Shown one piece after another: positions 20,741 to 33,132 of a DNA stretch of 64,000 nt (its first letter is position 1; every line of letters begins with the position of its first letter). A model generated the notes under the pieces. The model worked only from the letters and a program-made list of their open reading frames with translations. It was not told the DNA's origin and searched no databases. The stretch is from contig OY726571.1 in NCBI GenBank assembly GCA_963383645.1, positions 19,123,599-19,187,598 of the forward strand, in the 5' to 3' direction. The DNA comes from Muscardinus avellanarius. Lineage: Eukaryota > Chordata > Mammalia > Rodentia > Gliridae. The position numbers were made by a program, and so were the translations under genes.

Positions 20741-20980
20741 AAATGTCTGCCTGAGCTGGGCGTGGTGGCGCACGCTTGTAATCCCAGCATTCAGGAGGCT
20801 GAGACAGGAGGATCGCAATTCATGGACAGCCTCAGCTACTTAGTGAGGTCCTTTGCAACTCAGTAAGAGCCTATTTCAAAATAAAGAATAAAAAATAGGG
20901 CAGGGGTGTAGCTTGGAGGTTGAATGCCCCTGGGTTCAATTCCCGGTACCAAAAAAAAAAAAAAAAAAAATCTGCCTAAG
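20741..20980 (+). mobile_element. B1-dID SINE with A tail
   Basis: The body is 20754-20950. tctgcctgag before and tctgcctaag after the A tail form an imperfect TSD. Confidence 0.9.
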
Positions 20981-21182
20981 CCTCTGGTGGAGTACACTAA
21001 GATCTGTTTGCCTGTTTTTTTTTATTTTTATTTTTTAATAAACACTGAAGTCATGGATTGCCAGGTTTTAATTTCCCTTTCCTGCTGAAGTGGTGTTCAA
21101 GTTGTATGGTTGAAAATGTCACTAAGGAGGAAGTATGAGAGCTAAAGATGGGCCAAATGGCCTTTAATTTAAAACATTCCCA

Positions 21183-21416
21183 GCCGGGCATGGTGGCGCA
21201 CTATTGTAATCCCTGTGCTTGGGAGGCTGAGACAGGAGGATCGCACAGGTTCGAAGCCAGCCTCAGCTACTTAGTGAGGCTCCCAGCAACTTAGTGAGAC
21301 CCTGTTTCCAAATAAAATATAAAATAGGTCTGGGAGTATAGTCCAGAGGTAGAAAGCCCCTGAGTTCCACCCCCAGTACCACAAAAATAAATAAATAAAT
21401 AAATAAAATTAAAAAA
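21183..21416 (+). mobile_element. B1-dID SINE
   Basis: It starts gccgggcatggtggcgcact and ends cacccccagtaccac plus an (AAAT)n tail. It keeps the full ctcagctacttagtgaggc middle. Confidence 0.92.
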
Positions 21417-21650
21417 ATATGCCCAAATGAGTTCTCCCTTCTTCCCATTATTACAGGAAGTGCCAGGAGTCCATTGTCCTGGGAATATTTCTTTCTTTTA
21501 AAATTTGTGATACAATGTTTTCGAAGTGATCTGACAGCCAGTTCTTTCTAGTAGAATGTGGCCAAAGAGAAGAACTTATGTTTCTAATACTTTTTATCAT
21601 TTTCAGATGATCTATGTACATCTTAAACCATGTCCAAATAAGTAACAGTT

Positions 21651-21815
21651 GGCTGGGCGCGGTAAATAATCGGCATCGTAACACTTGGGAGGCTGAGACA
21701 AGAGGATCACAGGTCTGCGGCCAGCCTCAGCAACTTAGTGACCCTGTTTTAAACTAAAAAATAAAGTAGGGCTGAGGGTGTAGCTCAAGGGGCAGAAGGC
21801 CCCTGCTGAAGTGTC
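21651..21815 (+). mobile_element. B1-dID SINE, diverged
   Basis: A ggctgggcgcggt head and gtagctcaaggggcagaagg tail; the last bases are lost. Confidence 0.82.
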
Positions 21816-22254
21816 ACAAGTAGAGTATTATGGGCTCTCAAGAAAAATTAAATTAATTAATTATGACAACATACCAGGGAACAACTTTCCACTGCTAGTA
21901 AATATTTTGCTTTTTACCAAAAATCGGTTTAACTGTAAAATCACTACTAAGCATCATAGTTCTCTAGCAATAATAAATCAGCCCTTATTTTTGGACATTT
22001 GGCTTCAAATGAGCGATAGTTTTTTTTTTTTTAAAGGATGTATATTGCTTAAGTTTTGAATAAGCCTAAATAAAACTTATACCTTAAATTTGGGTTGCTA
22101 ACATTTTTTTTTGCTGTGTTGTTGGAAGAAACAACAATTATCTCCTTTTGCCCGTCAGGCAGCCCTTTGGATGTCTAGATCCTGAAGTAATGCTGTCAGA
22201 CTAGATGTACCCAATTTCTCTCCAGTACCATTAACATATTTATTTATTATTTGT
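21816..22254. other. Intron sequence, nothing recognised
   Basis: AT-rich unique-looking sequence. Short frames show no family. Confidence 0.4.
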
Positions 22255-22469
22255 TTTTTGTGTGGCTCTGGGATTGAATCCAGGGACGTTCTGTCTCCAA
22301 GTCATACCCCTAGTGCTTGTTTGTTTGTTGGTTTGATTTTGAAACAGGGTCTTGCTAGGTCTCTGAGAGTCTCGTTATGTTGCTGAGGCTGCCCTTGAAT
22401 GAAGCTGTGATCCTCCTGTCTCAGCCTCCCAAGTACTGGGATCACAGGTATGAACCACCACACCAGGCG
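22255..22469 (-). mobile_element. B1-dID SINE
   Basis: It runs from tgtggctctgggattgaatc to accaccacaccaggc, with a (GTTT)n inside. Confidence 0.87.
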
Positions 22470-23511
22470 CATCCGTCCTATTTAAACACAGAAAACCTTC
22501 CCTTTTCTTTGAAGCTGCTATTCACTGCCTTTGTGTAATATTTTTCCAAGAAACATTTTATATCTCGAGCTAAGTTCAACAACTCACTCAAAGTATAACC
22601 TTTCACCATGCGTGAGCCCAGGGCAGAAAAATTTTAAAATTAAAGTTGGGTTGTTACCTTTCAGACTAATATTTGAGTAACCTTTTTTTTTTCTAGCCAA
22701 GGAGAGCCATCTAAAGCAACCTTTTACTGTAGCCATTATTAAATATTGCTATTACTATGTGGCATTCCACTGAAATCAACTTTCAAATATGAAATAGAAA
22801 ATGTAGGCCTTTGTTAATATGAGTAATACTTCAAAATTTATTTAGGGAATATTTAGTGAGTACTCACTATATTTATGTCATTTTGTTTTTTCTGCCCTGT
22901 GACCAGATGTCTTTGCTTATCTTGAGGTGTACTATTTCATTTCTTGCCTTAGATTCACTCTTTCACGGTGCTTGGAATTGATTTGCATTCAGTATAAGCA
23001 GTGGGCGCATTATTACTTTCTGCAAAATGCCTGCTGCATAGAGATGCAAGGGTGAAAGATGTCCCCTTCTCATCCTTGAAAGAGCAAATATAAAGACAAT
23101 GTCTAAAGAGGAAAATACTGGAAATGTTAAAGATGTGTACAAAAATTTTTTTTGGTCCATTTGGTGTTTTAGGTGCAGTGTTGAACATCTGATTTTGGAG
23201 TATAACCGTTCCCATTGAAATATTTTCATTTATCTAAAACCAAAACACTGTTCAGCACAGATTTTCTGTCTTTCAAGTTTACTAGAGGAAATCATTATTC
23301 ATTGTGAGAACTCAATTAATGTGAGGCCAGGTTCTCAACCTAAGCAGCACCGTGGGAATTAGGTTCACATGCTTTTGGAAATTGTATTAGCTTGGAAAAA
23401 TCAACAGAACCTTTACAGAGCTTGCACAATGAGGAATCAGCTCCCTATATGTATTTCCTTAATTGAATATACTTTTTGGAAAATACTAATGCAATAAAAA
23501 ATGGAGGAAAA
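22470..23511. other. Repeat-free intron stretch (1 kb)
   Basis: No SINE, L1 or microsatellite is recognised. Two overlapping minus frames near 22955-23229 show no domain. Confidence 0.45.
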
Positions 23512-23722
23512 TCCGGGCATGGTGGTGTACACTTGTAATCCCAGTACTTGGGAGGTTGAGACAGGAGGATCACAGGTTCTGGGCCAGCCTCAGCTACTGA
23601 GCGAGGCCTCCACAACTTAGTAATATCCTGTTGCAAAATAAGGAATATAAAATAGAGTTGGGGGTGGAATTCAGAGGTAGAATGCCCCTGGGTTCAATCC
23701 CTAGTACTCCAAAAAAAAAAAA
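23512..23722 (+). mobile_element. B1-dID SINE
   Basis: It runs from ccgggcatggtggtgtacac to tcaatccctagtactcc plus an A tail. Confidence 0.9.
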
Positions 23723-23926
23723 TAGAGATAGATAATTCTTATGTGAATATTGTGTAGGTAGAGAGTGAATGACCCTGTGAAGGTATATAAGTATATTACA
23801 GTGCTATATATACGTCTAGATTTGTCTAGATTTTCACCATGGCAAAATAATTGTAAATACAGATATCTTAAATTACTTTAAATTTCTAATTGGTTTAAGT
23901 ATGTATATTCATAATTTCTTTTGTAT

Positions 23927-24045
23927 ATGCTGTGGAGGATGGAACCCAGGGGCATTCTACCTCCGAGCTGTATTCTCAGCCTGTGAACCTGCCATCCTCC
24001 TGTCTCAGCCTCCCAAGTACTGGAATTACAAGCCTGCATCACTAT
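23927..24045 (-). mobile_element. B1-dID SINE, middle deleted
   Basis: The ID tail (ggatggaacccaggggcatt) is joined directly to the head (aacctgccatcctcctgtct). Confidence 0.82.
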
Positions 24046-24202
24046 TTTAACTGTATATTTACAATTTTTACTTACATTTTTAAGATGGGTTTTTCATTTT
24101 ATTATTATTTAAAAATGGCTTTTATTTTTCCATTTTACCTCCATGCATAGTCATTATTAGAAACTGAGAACTTTCTTTGTCTAAATTGTTTGTTCTTTTT
24201 AA

Positions 24203-24443
24203 TAAATCACTTCTCAACTGGGCATGGTGGTGCACGCTTGTAATCCCAGCATTTGGGAAGCTGAGACAGGAGGATCACGCAAGTTCGAAGCCAGCCTCAG
24301 CTTCTTAGTGAGTCCCTTTGCAACTCAGTGGGACCCTGTTTCAAAATAAAGAATAATAAATAGGGCTGGGGGTGGAGCTCAGAAGTAGAATACCCCTGGG
24401 TTCCATCCCCAGTACCCCCTCCCCTAAAAAAAATCACTTCTCA
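24203..24443 (+). mobile_element. B1-dID SINE with TSD
   Basis: The body is 24216-24417. The 13-bp repeat aaatcacttctca lies at 24203-24215 and again from 24431. Confidence 0.92.
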
Positions 24444-24532
24444 GAAGTTTTTTTCTTTTCAGAAAATTTTCTTAGGCAGTTACTGTCTTTTCTAAATATG
24501 GTCATTCTTTGGTGGGTTTTATTTTCCCCATT

Positions 24533-24595
24533 TTTTTGTGATGCTGTGGATTGAACCTGGGGGCATTTTATTTCTGAGCTATATCCCCTGTTTGT
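24533..24595 (-). mobile_element. Orphan ID tail of a SINE
   Basis: tgatgctgtggattgaacct to agctatatcccctg, with no head part adjacent. Confidence 0.7.
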
Positions 24596-24600
24596 TTGTT

Positions 24601-24807
24601 TCTTTTTTTTTTTGTACTGGAGATTAACCCAAGGGCATTTTACCTCCAAGCTATACTCCCAGCTCTTTTGGTATTTTGTTTGGAAACAAGGTCTTGCTAG
24701 GTTGCTGAGAGCCTCACTAAGTAGCTGAGGGTGGCTTCGAACCTGCGATCCTCCTGTCTCAGCCTCCCAGTACTGGGACCACAGTTGTGCGATACCACGT
24801 CTGGCTA
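24601..24807 (-). mobile_element. B1-dID SINE
   Basis: It runs from ttgtactggagattaaccca to gataccacgtctggct. Confidence 0.88.
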
Positions 24808-25011
24808 ACAGTCTGAGTCTTGGCATAGTATTTTGGTTAAATCTCGACTGCCTTCGTTTATTAAACAGGGATATCCTATTAGCTATATAAAGGAACACAT
24901 TTTCTTCTTGTATATGTCCTTAGCACTCTCCCAATCGTTCTGACAAAAATCAGAGTTGTAAAATGAGGCTTCAGAAATATGTCTGTAAGCCTCAGCAAAC
25001 AGGGAAACTTT

Positions 25012-25112
25012 AATCAACCTAGTGAGATCCTGTTTCAAAATAATAATAAAATAGGGCTGGGGATGTAGCTTGGAGGTAAAATGTCCCTGAGTTCAATCCC
25101 TAGTGTCACACA
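25012..25112 (+). mobile_element. SINE, 5'-truncated
   Basis: Only the 3' part remains, from ctagtgagatcctgtttcaa to gttcaatccctagtgtc. Confidence 0.78.
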
Positions 25113-25470
25113 CACAAAAAGAAATGTAGCCATAAATCCAGATACAGGATTTTGGCTTGAATGTTGTTTTTCCCCTCAGGAGGATCATCTTTCTTGCTAA
25201 TTTCTTAGCCAAACATTCTAAAACTGCCAGGAGGTCATGGGACTTACAACCATTTATGAATTAAAATCTCGAAATCAACATCCATTAATTAATCAAAAAG
25301 TCAACATAGCAACATTATTACAATGTCACTAGAATAGTTGATGAGCAAGTCCAAATATCCAATGAAAACCATACCTTTAATTAAATTCAGGACATACTTT
25401 TATTATATTAGCACTTAATTTTCACATTAGCTAAATTATAAAGTGTGTGTCCTCCTATTTCTTTTCTTTT
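25113..25470. other. Intron sequence, nothing recognised
   Basis: AT-rich unique-looking sequence. Confidence 0.4.
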
Positions 25471-25662
25471 CTTTTTTTTTTTTTGTGGTACTGGGAATTG
25501 GATTTAGGGTTGCTCTACCACTGAGCTACGTCCCTGGCCCTTTTTATTTTATTTTGAGATGAGTTCTCTCATTAAGTTGCCTATTCTGGCCTCAAACTTG
25601 TGATCTTCCTGTTTCAGCTTTCTGACTAGCTCGGATTATAAGTGCATGCCACTGCACTGGGC
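25471..25662 (-). mobile_element. B1-dID SINE, diverged
   Basis: It runs from tgtggtactgggaattggat to gccactgcactgggcg. Confidence 0.83.
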
Positions 25663-25673
25663 GTGCCCTCCTG

Positions 25674-25803
25674 TCTTCCTTCCTTCCTTCCTTCCTTCCT
25701 GTCTTCCTTCCTTCCTTCCTTCCTTCCTTCCTTCCTTCCTTCCTTCCTTCCTTCCTTCTCTCTCTCACTCACTCTCTTTTCTTTCTTTTCTTTCATTTTT
25801 TTT
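25674..25803. repeat. (TTCC)n and mixed pyrimidine array
   Basis: About 85 bases of ttcc units then ctct/ttct, ending at the tail of the next reversed SINE. Confidence 0.96.
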
Positions 25804-26004
25804 TTGTGGTACTGATCATCAAACCCAGGACATTCTATCTCTGAGCTGTACCCTGAGCCCTATTTTATTATCTTATTTTGAAACAAGGATCTCATCAAGT
25901 TACTGAGGGCTAGCTAAGTTGCTGAGCTGGTCTTCAACCTGTGATCCTCCTGTCTCAGCTTCCCAAGTACTGGGAATACAGATGTGTTCCACCATGCTTA
26001 ACTG
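25804..26004 (-). mobile_element. B1-dID SINE
   Basis: It runs from tgtggtactgatcatcaaac to tccaccatgcttaact. Confidence 0.86.
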
Positions 26005-29000
26005 TGTTTTACCATTTTTAAAAAGAGGTTTCCTAATGAATCTGTCCTTTCTTGGAATCAGGATACTGATGGCACATTTTGGCACGGACTTGCCAGTGTA
26101 TCTGTTGAGTTTGCAGTAGGTTCTCAATGAATTAAAATGAATGAATGCTTCAGATTGAATGGAACGCATATTGGATATATTGAGGCGCAATTGGCCAAAT
26201 CATTAACTGTGGGCATGCAATGCGCACCCTTTTTTCCACCTGTAAAGCAAAAAATTCTATCAGTACATAGTTCTGCCGTCTTTCCCTGGGAGCTTCAAGA
26301 GAGCCAGCCAACTCTGCCAGGTTTTCTCTGTGTCCACGGGCCTGGCACATATATTTGGTTACAAGCAGGGTCCTATGGTAACACTCTGCCCTAGATTAGT
26401 TCTGTTTCTCATTCTGGTCCTTTCCCCACAGAACCCTGGCCTTGTGTGGCCTCCAGACTTGCTTCTTGTTAGATGTGGGTCCTTCTTGTCTCTGCAAGTC
26501 GGGGAGGAAGGATCAGACAAAGCTAAGAGTAACATTTAGCATTCCACCAACTATCATTTCAAAAGTTGTAAGAATTGTGTGGTCTGAGCAAAAAAGATGA
26601 CAATGAAAAAGAAGGAAAGATCTGGAAACAAGACAGAAAATAATTATCTAAACAGCTAAGAAAATGCCAAATCTAGTAGTATAGCCACCTGGGAGGGGAA
26701 TTGCCACTTCTGATTAATTTTGAAAATGAAGTAATGCTTGGATAGAAACCTAGGGACATGGACCAAGTCAGTAAGACTCTCCTCTTTGGGTTTTTGGGGG
26801 TATATGAAATAGAAATTTTCAAAGGGGGCACAACATGGCAGTCAGGTGGTGAGAAGATGGCTCTGGATGTCGGTAGCTTCCGGTGGCACATATGAACCAA
26901 ACCTCCGTGAGCTGAGACGCTGTCCTCCTGTCTCCTGCTTGCCACCCTACACATTCCTTTATGTAGATGGTTCTAAGACTGAGTAGCCTGTCATAGCATT
27001 TTCTTTCAGGGTAAGAATCTTTAACTTCAAGGAAATTTAGAAATGATATTTACACTGTTAGCATTTTAAGTAATTTTAAGCCATATAATGTTTAATAGAA
27101 TTTGGTACAATATAATGTATTAGATTTGTCATATCATTTATGAAATCAAGAAAATTTGTCAGTACAACTGAAGAGAACTGAATATATTAAAATTATATCT
27201 ACAGTTTGAAATATTGAAAAGTTAAGTGGTAAATCTCCTTTGAAGGTAAGTGTAGGATCTGCTAGATTTGTTAATCGATTATAAAATTTATAAGCAGAAC
27301 TTAACTGTTTATGAAATTAGTATGACTGGATTTATAATATGTAGTCCTCCAAAGCTTAATGTTGATTTATAAAAACAAATTAATTTGTAACTCTTTACAA
27401 ATGACATAAGTCATCCTTCAGGGAATCAAAAAACTTAGACTTAACATTAGTTTCTCTATGTGATGGCCAGAACTCAGTCTACTTTCTGTTTTTGTACTGT
27501 GCTGGAGCTGGAACCCGGGGTTTCATGTGAGCTAGGCACGTATTCCAGCACTGAGCTACTTCCTGGCCCTGGAGATCTATTCTTAAAGTAGAAAGGGCTC
27601 TTCTGGAAGAGTTTTTGCTATTATTTCAAATGGATGAGCTGTAGGAAATTTAAGGGGTATTAGACAAATACAAACCAGCCAATAACAGCCTGCTTCTGTA
27701 TGTCCATGTAGAGAACAGTTCTCTAAGCCATCCTCAAATTAGTTTTCTTTAAATTAGAATGTGTCCTGGTTGTTGGTTCCAGTGTTCCATTGTCCAGTCT
27801 AGTGTCAAAGAGGAATAGAGTTTTATATTTTTCAGAGTTATACACACTTTGTGTTTCCCAAACTCACTGCAGCTTCCGGTGTTCTTTCTTCTGGTCACTG
27901 TGGAATGAACTGGAGAAACTTCGTTAAAATAATATATGAAATGTACTTGTGTCTAAGTTGGTAGGCTGAGGATACTTGCAGGCTTTGCTTTAATAATACA
28001 AACCATTTACTATGTGATATATTTTTTATTTTTTTGAGACCTTCTTTCCATTCTTTCTAGACTTCTGGGTATGCTTTTTATGGTTGATTTAGACTGCTGG
28101 ATAGATGGGAGTTGGGGGTACCTGATCATGTTTTAACATTGTCTCTTCTCCTTTAATTTTATTTTAATTCCACAAATTATATCTTTTAAAAATCATATGT
28201 AGCTTTCAGGAGCATATCAATTCAGTGTGAGTTTGGAGATTTTTAAAGTTGCTGTTGTTTTAACGTCAAGGCTGAACTCGTGGTTGCTGTAACTTCATGA
28301 CCTCAGTACAGGGAGAGGGAAGGAATGAGAATGTGTTTCTTAAATGAATGTACAGAAAGGTGAGACTTCCTGGTGTTTTCTTGAGAATTCATTGGATGGA
28401 GGTAATGTTTTTATGGACTCTATAAAGACAGTAGCATAAGGAAGACATTCATACCTTTGCCAACATTTCCAACAGGCCCAGAAGGCTCTCGTTGGCAAAT
28501 CCTACCACATTTTTTTCCATGATGTTCTCAGTTCCTAGACCAGGTTTAACAGAACACTTTATTATGGAAAGGGCCCTTCTAACAACTTGTAGGTAAAAAT
28601 CACCCTAATTGGACAGATCATCAAGAGAAAATAAAGACGCTCATTCACCTGGCATTTGGAAATACCAGGTAGAAAAGCTTTCAAACCAGTTCACAGTTGG
28701 AAACCAAACTCTATGTAGTAGGGGAGGGGCAGCAAATGAAGTCCTGCATCTTTCTTTGGTTTCTGAGTGTGTTGTTCTACCTGCAACGGTTATGTACTGG
28801 GTTAACAATGACAACAAAGAGCTACCTGTATGAGTGACATTTTGTACATCGAAAGAGTAACAGGCAACAGTGTTGTACTGAGTACTTAGGAAGGTATGGA
28901 GGTGTTGAATTTTTCTCTACAGGGAGTTGAGCGGAAGGGGAGAGAGAGAATCAAGAGAGGGCTTTCAGAAGGAGGTGGGGATTTGAGTAGGACTTAGAAG

Positions 29001-29527
29001 ATGAATAACGTATGGAAAATAGAAGGCTTCATCATATGCCTTTAAAGATCATTCATGCTTCTGTAGATTTGTCTTTCTGTTCCCTAATGTGGGGACATAT
29101 AAAGGCTCAAATCAGATTGTGTCTGATAATTACATTCCATTAATGTGAGAATATAGGTTTTGGGCAGTTGTCCTTTGGGGTCAGTTTTCCTCAATCAGGT
29201 AATAAAACTATATGGGATGGAAAGCATACCAACATTAGTTGTGTATGTAGATTAAGCATATAAAATAATGTAACATGGTTATATTATGTTATTTTTATAT
29301 ATTATATAATTATAAGCATAATTATATTAAGTGCATATAAGCTGTAAGGTAGTAGGCAGCAGTTGGTTACCAATATTATCTCCTAGGTATTATTGAATGA
29401 TCTCTAATAAGTCATGGAGTAAAAAATATATCAGATAATTTTTATTTTTCTAGGCCCATTTCCAGCAGTTAAATTTAGATTGATTTGGGTTCTGTTTCAA
29501 CTATACAATTAAAAAACTATGTTTAAT
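26004..29527. other. Repeat-poor intron block (3.5 kb)
   Basis: The longest stretch with almost no young repeats. Only an L2-like 3' end near 26085-26140 (agtaggttctcaatgaattaaaatg) and one ID element (27490-27575) are visible. A 93-codon minus frame (26673-26954) and a 74-codon plus frame (28609-28833) have no recognisable domain or splice borders. Confidence 0.5.
27490..27575 (-). mobile_element. ID monomer, old
   Basis: gctggagctggaacccgggg, gctaggcacgtattccagcac and gagctacttcctggccct match a reversed free ID (BC1-like) element. Confidence 0.78.
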
Positions 29528-29645
29528 TTTGGGGTATGGTGGCATGCACCTTAGTCCCAGGTACTTGGGGAGGCTGAGGTAGGAGGATCACATGAGCCCA
29601 GAAGTTCAAGGCCTGCCTGAGCAACACAGTGAGACCGTGTTTCAG
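29528..29645 (+). mobile_element. 7SL-derived monomer (FLAM/proto-B1-like)
   Basis: ggtatggtggcatgcacc, gaggatcacatgagcccaga and gcaacacagtgagacc follow the ancestral 7SL/Alu-like left monomer more closely than the B1 head of the window's SINEs, and no ID tail follows. Confidence 0.7.
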
Positions 29646-29684
29646 AATCAAAACAGAACAGAAACTTTGTTTAAAAGCAAAATA

Positions 29685-29914
29685 TTTGGGTGTGGTGGCG
29701 CAAGCCCATAATCCCGGTATTGAGGAAACTGAGACAGGAGGACCTCAAGCTTGTGACCAGCCTCAGCAATTTAGGGATACTCTCAGCAGCCTAGAAAGCC
29801 CTGTTTCAAAAACAAAAAGTAAAAAGGTCTGGGGCTGTAACTTGGAGATAGAATGCCCCTGGGATTAATCCCCAGCACTATAAAACAAACAAACAAACAA
29901 ACAAACAAACAAAC
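29685..29914 (+). mobile_element. B1-dID SINE with (AAAC)n tail
   Basis: It runs from ttgggtgtggtggcgcaagc to ttaatccccagcac, followed by an (AAAC)n tract. Confidence 0.88.
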
Positions 29915-30901
29915 AACCCCCCACACACGTAAGAACAAGGAAAATGATGGAGCTGCCTTACAGGAGAATTCAGCCGGTGGCTCTTCTCCCTGCCTTGGCA
30001 GCTGTTTTGAAACGTTCATCCAGCTGCATTTCTCTAACACTTGAATAACGATCATATAGTTTGTCAGATGCTTTTGGGAGAGAAATCCACTCTGTGGAAA
30101 TATTTAGTATTCAACTAATTTTTTCAATTATAGGTTTCTGATTAGAGTAAATTTATTTTGAATCACTCCTAATGTTGAACCCAATCTTCATTAGTGTTCC
30201 ACAGAATTGGGAAACATTAGAATTATAGATTTTTTTCCCCTCTAACTGGAAGGAACGCTCTCATTTTATGGATGATTAAATTGAGCTTCAGAGAGCGATT
30301 GAACAACCTGCACAAAGCTGTGAAGCCCAAGATGCCTGGAACTTGTTTCCTGATTATATATAGATTTGGACAGTGCTTTTCCAATATGTCCTGTAATGAT
30401 GTAGGCAGATGGGGAAATGATCCCAACTATGTCTTACGGGGTCATGAACCATTTGTGTATTTGTGTGGACTGGTCTACATGAGAGTTTACGGGAATGTAA
30501 CTTATCAGTATGTTTGCAGTTGCTTGGGAAAGAGCTTCCTGACTGGTGTGTTGTAAGTGGTTATGGGTGTGCCAGCGCTGGGTGGGCAAGGGCCTGGTAT
30601 AGTAAAAACTCAGGAAAGAATTTAAATAAATCACTCCAGCATACTGCAAGCATATACAGAAAATGTTATTTTTCTTGGCAGCCAAATCCACTCTCTAGGA
30701 AGAAACAAGCTTTTGTTGGAAGAGTGCTCTCATGAACTCTTGGAGGGCTGAGCCTTCAGGGCTGAGACATTAGCAAAACTGAATAAAAAGAAGACATTCA
30801 GAGTCCGTGTGGAGAGTCAGACAGGAAACACTGCAGGGCTGGTGGTTGAAGAGAAACTGTGGGGATAACAGAACTTACTAAGCTTTTCCATGTTTTATGG
30901 G
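29915..30901. other. Intron stretch with a MIR remnant
   Basis: 30245-30345 reads as a reversed MIR (ctcattttatggatgattaa, gcttcagagagcgattgaac). The rest, including overlapping frames at 30272-30735, shows nothing recognisable. Confidence 0.5.
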
Positions 30902-31142
30902 GTATATTACTTTTTTTTTTCCTTTTGGTAATGGAGATTGAATCCAGAAGTGTCCTACCTCTGAGCTATACCATCAGCCCTGTTTTATTTTTCGCTTTGA
31001 AACAGGGTCTCACTAAGTTCCTGAGGGTCTTGGCAGGTTGCTGAAACTGGTCTCAAATCTGTGACCCTCCTGCCTCAGCCTTCTGTCTCCCAAGCACTGG
31101 GATTACAGGCATGCGCCACCACACTCAGTTTGGAGTAGATTA
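30902..31142 (-). mobile_element. B1-dID SINE
   Basis: The body is about 30911-31130. gtatattacttt before and gtagattacttt after form an imperfect TSD. Confidence 0.88.
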
Positions 31143-31184
31143 CTTTGGGAGATAGGATGGAGTTCTTAATCTTCCTTTAAGATA

Positions 31185-31256
31185 GGCCCTGGCAGAGGCT
31201 CAGTGGTAGGGCACCTGATTTTTATGCATGTGGCTATAGGGTCAATTTTCAGGTAT
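31185..31256 (+). mobile_element. ID monomer, old
   Basis: gaggctcagtggtagggcac and atgcatgtggctatagggtc follow a free ID element. Confidence 0.72.
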
Positions 31257-31737
31257 TTTTTAAAGATAGGCAATAACAAAACCCAAGACTGTCCCAAACC
31301 TAAGATTGCCCAGGGGAAGAACAGTTACTCTAAATTACATACAACGATGAAAACTTATTAGCAAAGATCAGAGAGCCACAGTACCACAGTGCTTCCTACT
31401 ATCATACATAAAAGACATTTGGGGGTCAGAGAATTTAAGCCAGGCATCTCCTGTCTCCCTGATTTTTCAGTAGTGTTTCTCGATTTCTGATGCACTCCAA
31501 ATTGGAATCCTGGTCCCAAAAGAACTCAAACATTGGAAGACGGCCTTTGCGGAGGCGCTGTGGTGTGTAAGGGCCACTCTGGGTTTGTGAATCGTATGGA
31601 CAGTTGCTGCTGGTCATACAGGAGAGTATAAATAACCCAGACTGGGTGAGGTTGCCTTTTAAAAAATAGCACCTGTGTCTACAGTAAATGTTAATGTGCA
31701 AAAAGCTTTTTGTGTTAAAGGGAATCACATATTTGTT
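31257..31737. other. Intron sequence, nothing recognised
   Basis: A 97-codon minus frame (31435-31728) has no family resemblance. Confidence 0.4.
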
Positions 31738-31968
31738 GAGAATATTATGTATTTATTTATTTATTGGACTGGGGATTGAACCCAGAGGCATTCTACCTCT
31801 GAGCTACATCCCTAGCCCTATTTTATTTTTATTTTGAAACAAGATCTTGCTAGGTTGATGAGAGTCTCAGTACTTGCTGAGACTGTCCTTGAGCCTGTGA
31901 TCTTCCTGTGTCAGCCTCCCAAATACTGACTTACAGGCATGTGCCGCTGCTCCTGGCTGAGAATATCT
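31738..31968 (-). mobile_element. B1-dID SINE with TSD
   Basis: The (ATTT)n tail begins near 31748 and the body ends 31958. gagaatat is repeated at both ends. Confidence 0.88.
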
Positions 31969-32109
31969 TTTGAACTTAGAATCAGCACAGTTTCCCAAAG
32001 AAAATTTTTCCATATTTGTGATTATTTTATAAAACATACTAAAATGCTATATGAATTATTGATATGTTGAATACTCAGTAAATAACCTTTATCAAAAAGA
32101 AGCACTATG

Positions 32110-32300
32110 AGCTGGGCGTGGTGGTACATGTTTATAATCCCAGCATTTGGGAGGCTGAGACAGGAGGATCGCAGCTTGAAGACAGCCTCAGCTACTTAGT
32201 GAAGCCCTTTGCAACTCAGTGAGACCCTGTTTCAAAATAAAGAATAAAAAATGGGGCTGGAGGTGTAGCTTGGGTTCCCTCCCCAGTACTGAAAAAACAA
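32110..32300 (+). mobile_element. B1-dID SINE, tail deletion
   Basis: It runs from gagctgggcgtggtggtaca to cctccccagtactg; about 20 bases of the ID tail are missing. Confidence 0.87.
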
Positions 32301-32618
32301 AACAATATGGATAGGAGCTAGGTCTGGCATGAAGAGTCTCCTTACACAATTGTGCAGGAAATGGTAGCGTGCATTATGCTGAAGAGTTCATTAGATGGAG
32401 TAGGATCTGCCTGTATCAGACCCACCTTGGTTTGTGGCACGAGCTCTCCTACAACCTGGACTCGAGATAGCTTCTAAAAAGTGAGCCATCAGATGTTACA
32501 AATATCAGATTAGAAGGTAATGAAAATGATTAAAAAAGATTGATACACAGAAATATAATATCTGAAATAAAAGAAGAAAATGAAGCCTACTGAAACACAA
32601 TGTAAGTTAGGAAATAAA
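32301..32618. other. Intron sequence, nothing recognised
   Basis: AT-rich 3' half, no repeat or coding match. Confidence 0.4.
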
Positions 32619-32860
32619 GAAGATAAACTGGGTGTGGTGGCGCACACTTGTTATCCCACTACTTGGGAGGCTGAGACAGGAGGATCGCGGTTCGCAGCCA
32701 GCCTCAGCTACTTAGTGAGGCCCTCTGCAACTTAGTGAGACTCTGTTTCAAAATAACGAATAAAAAATAAAAATAGGGCTGGGAGGGTAGCTTGGTGGGA
32801 GAATGCCCCTGGGTTCAACTCCCAGTACTACCCCCCCCCACAAAAAAGAGGAAGATAAAA
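32619..32860 (+). mobile_element. B1-dID SINE with TSD
   Basis: The body is 32628-32831; gaagataaa occurs before it and again after the tail near 32850. Confidence 0.9.
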
Positions 32861-32960
32861 TTAGGTGGGTGTGGTGACTGCAATCCCAATTCAGAATGGA
32901 GAGATGCTGAGTTTGAGGTTAGCTTGAGTTGCTTAGCAAGACTAAATCTCAGAGAAAAAT
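32861..32960 (+). mobile_element. SINE head, degraded
   Basis: aggtgggtgtggtgactgca to cagagaaaaataaaag, only the B1-like part. Confidence 0.6.
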
Positions 32961-33132
32961 AAAAGTTTAAAAACAGAAGCTTAAAGATGGAATAGACTTT
33001 GCAAACACGTTTCACTGTTGCAAAGAGAATATGAATTAATTTTAGATTTTTGCTCACACGTATTTAATGCATAGGCTGCACCTATGCATTGAAGTTAGGA
33101 TGAGTTAAAGGCTTCACTCCTCCTCCTGCATC

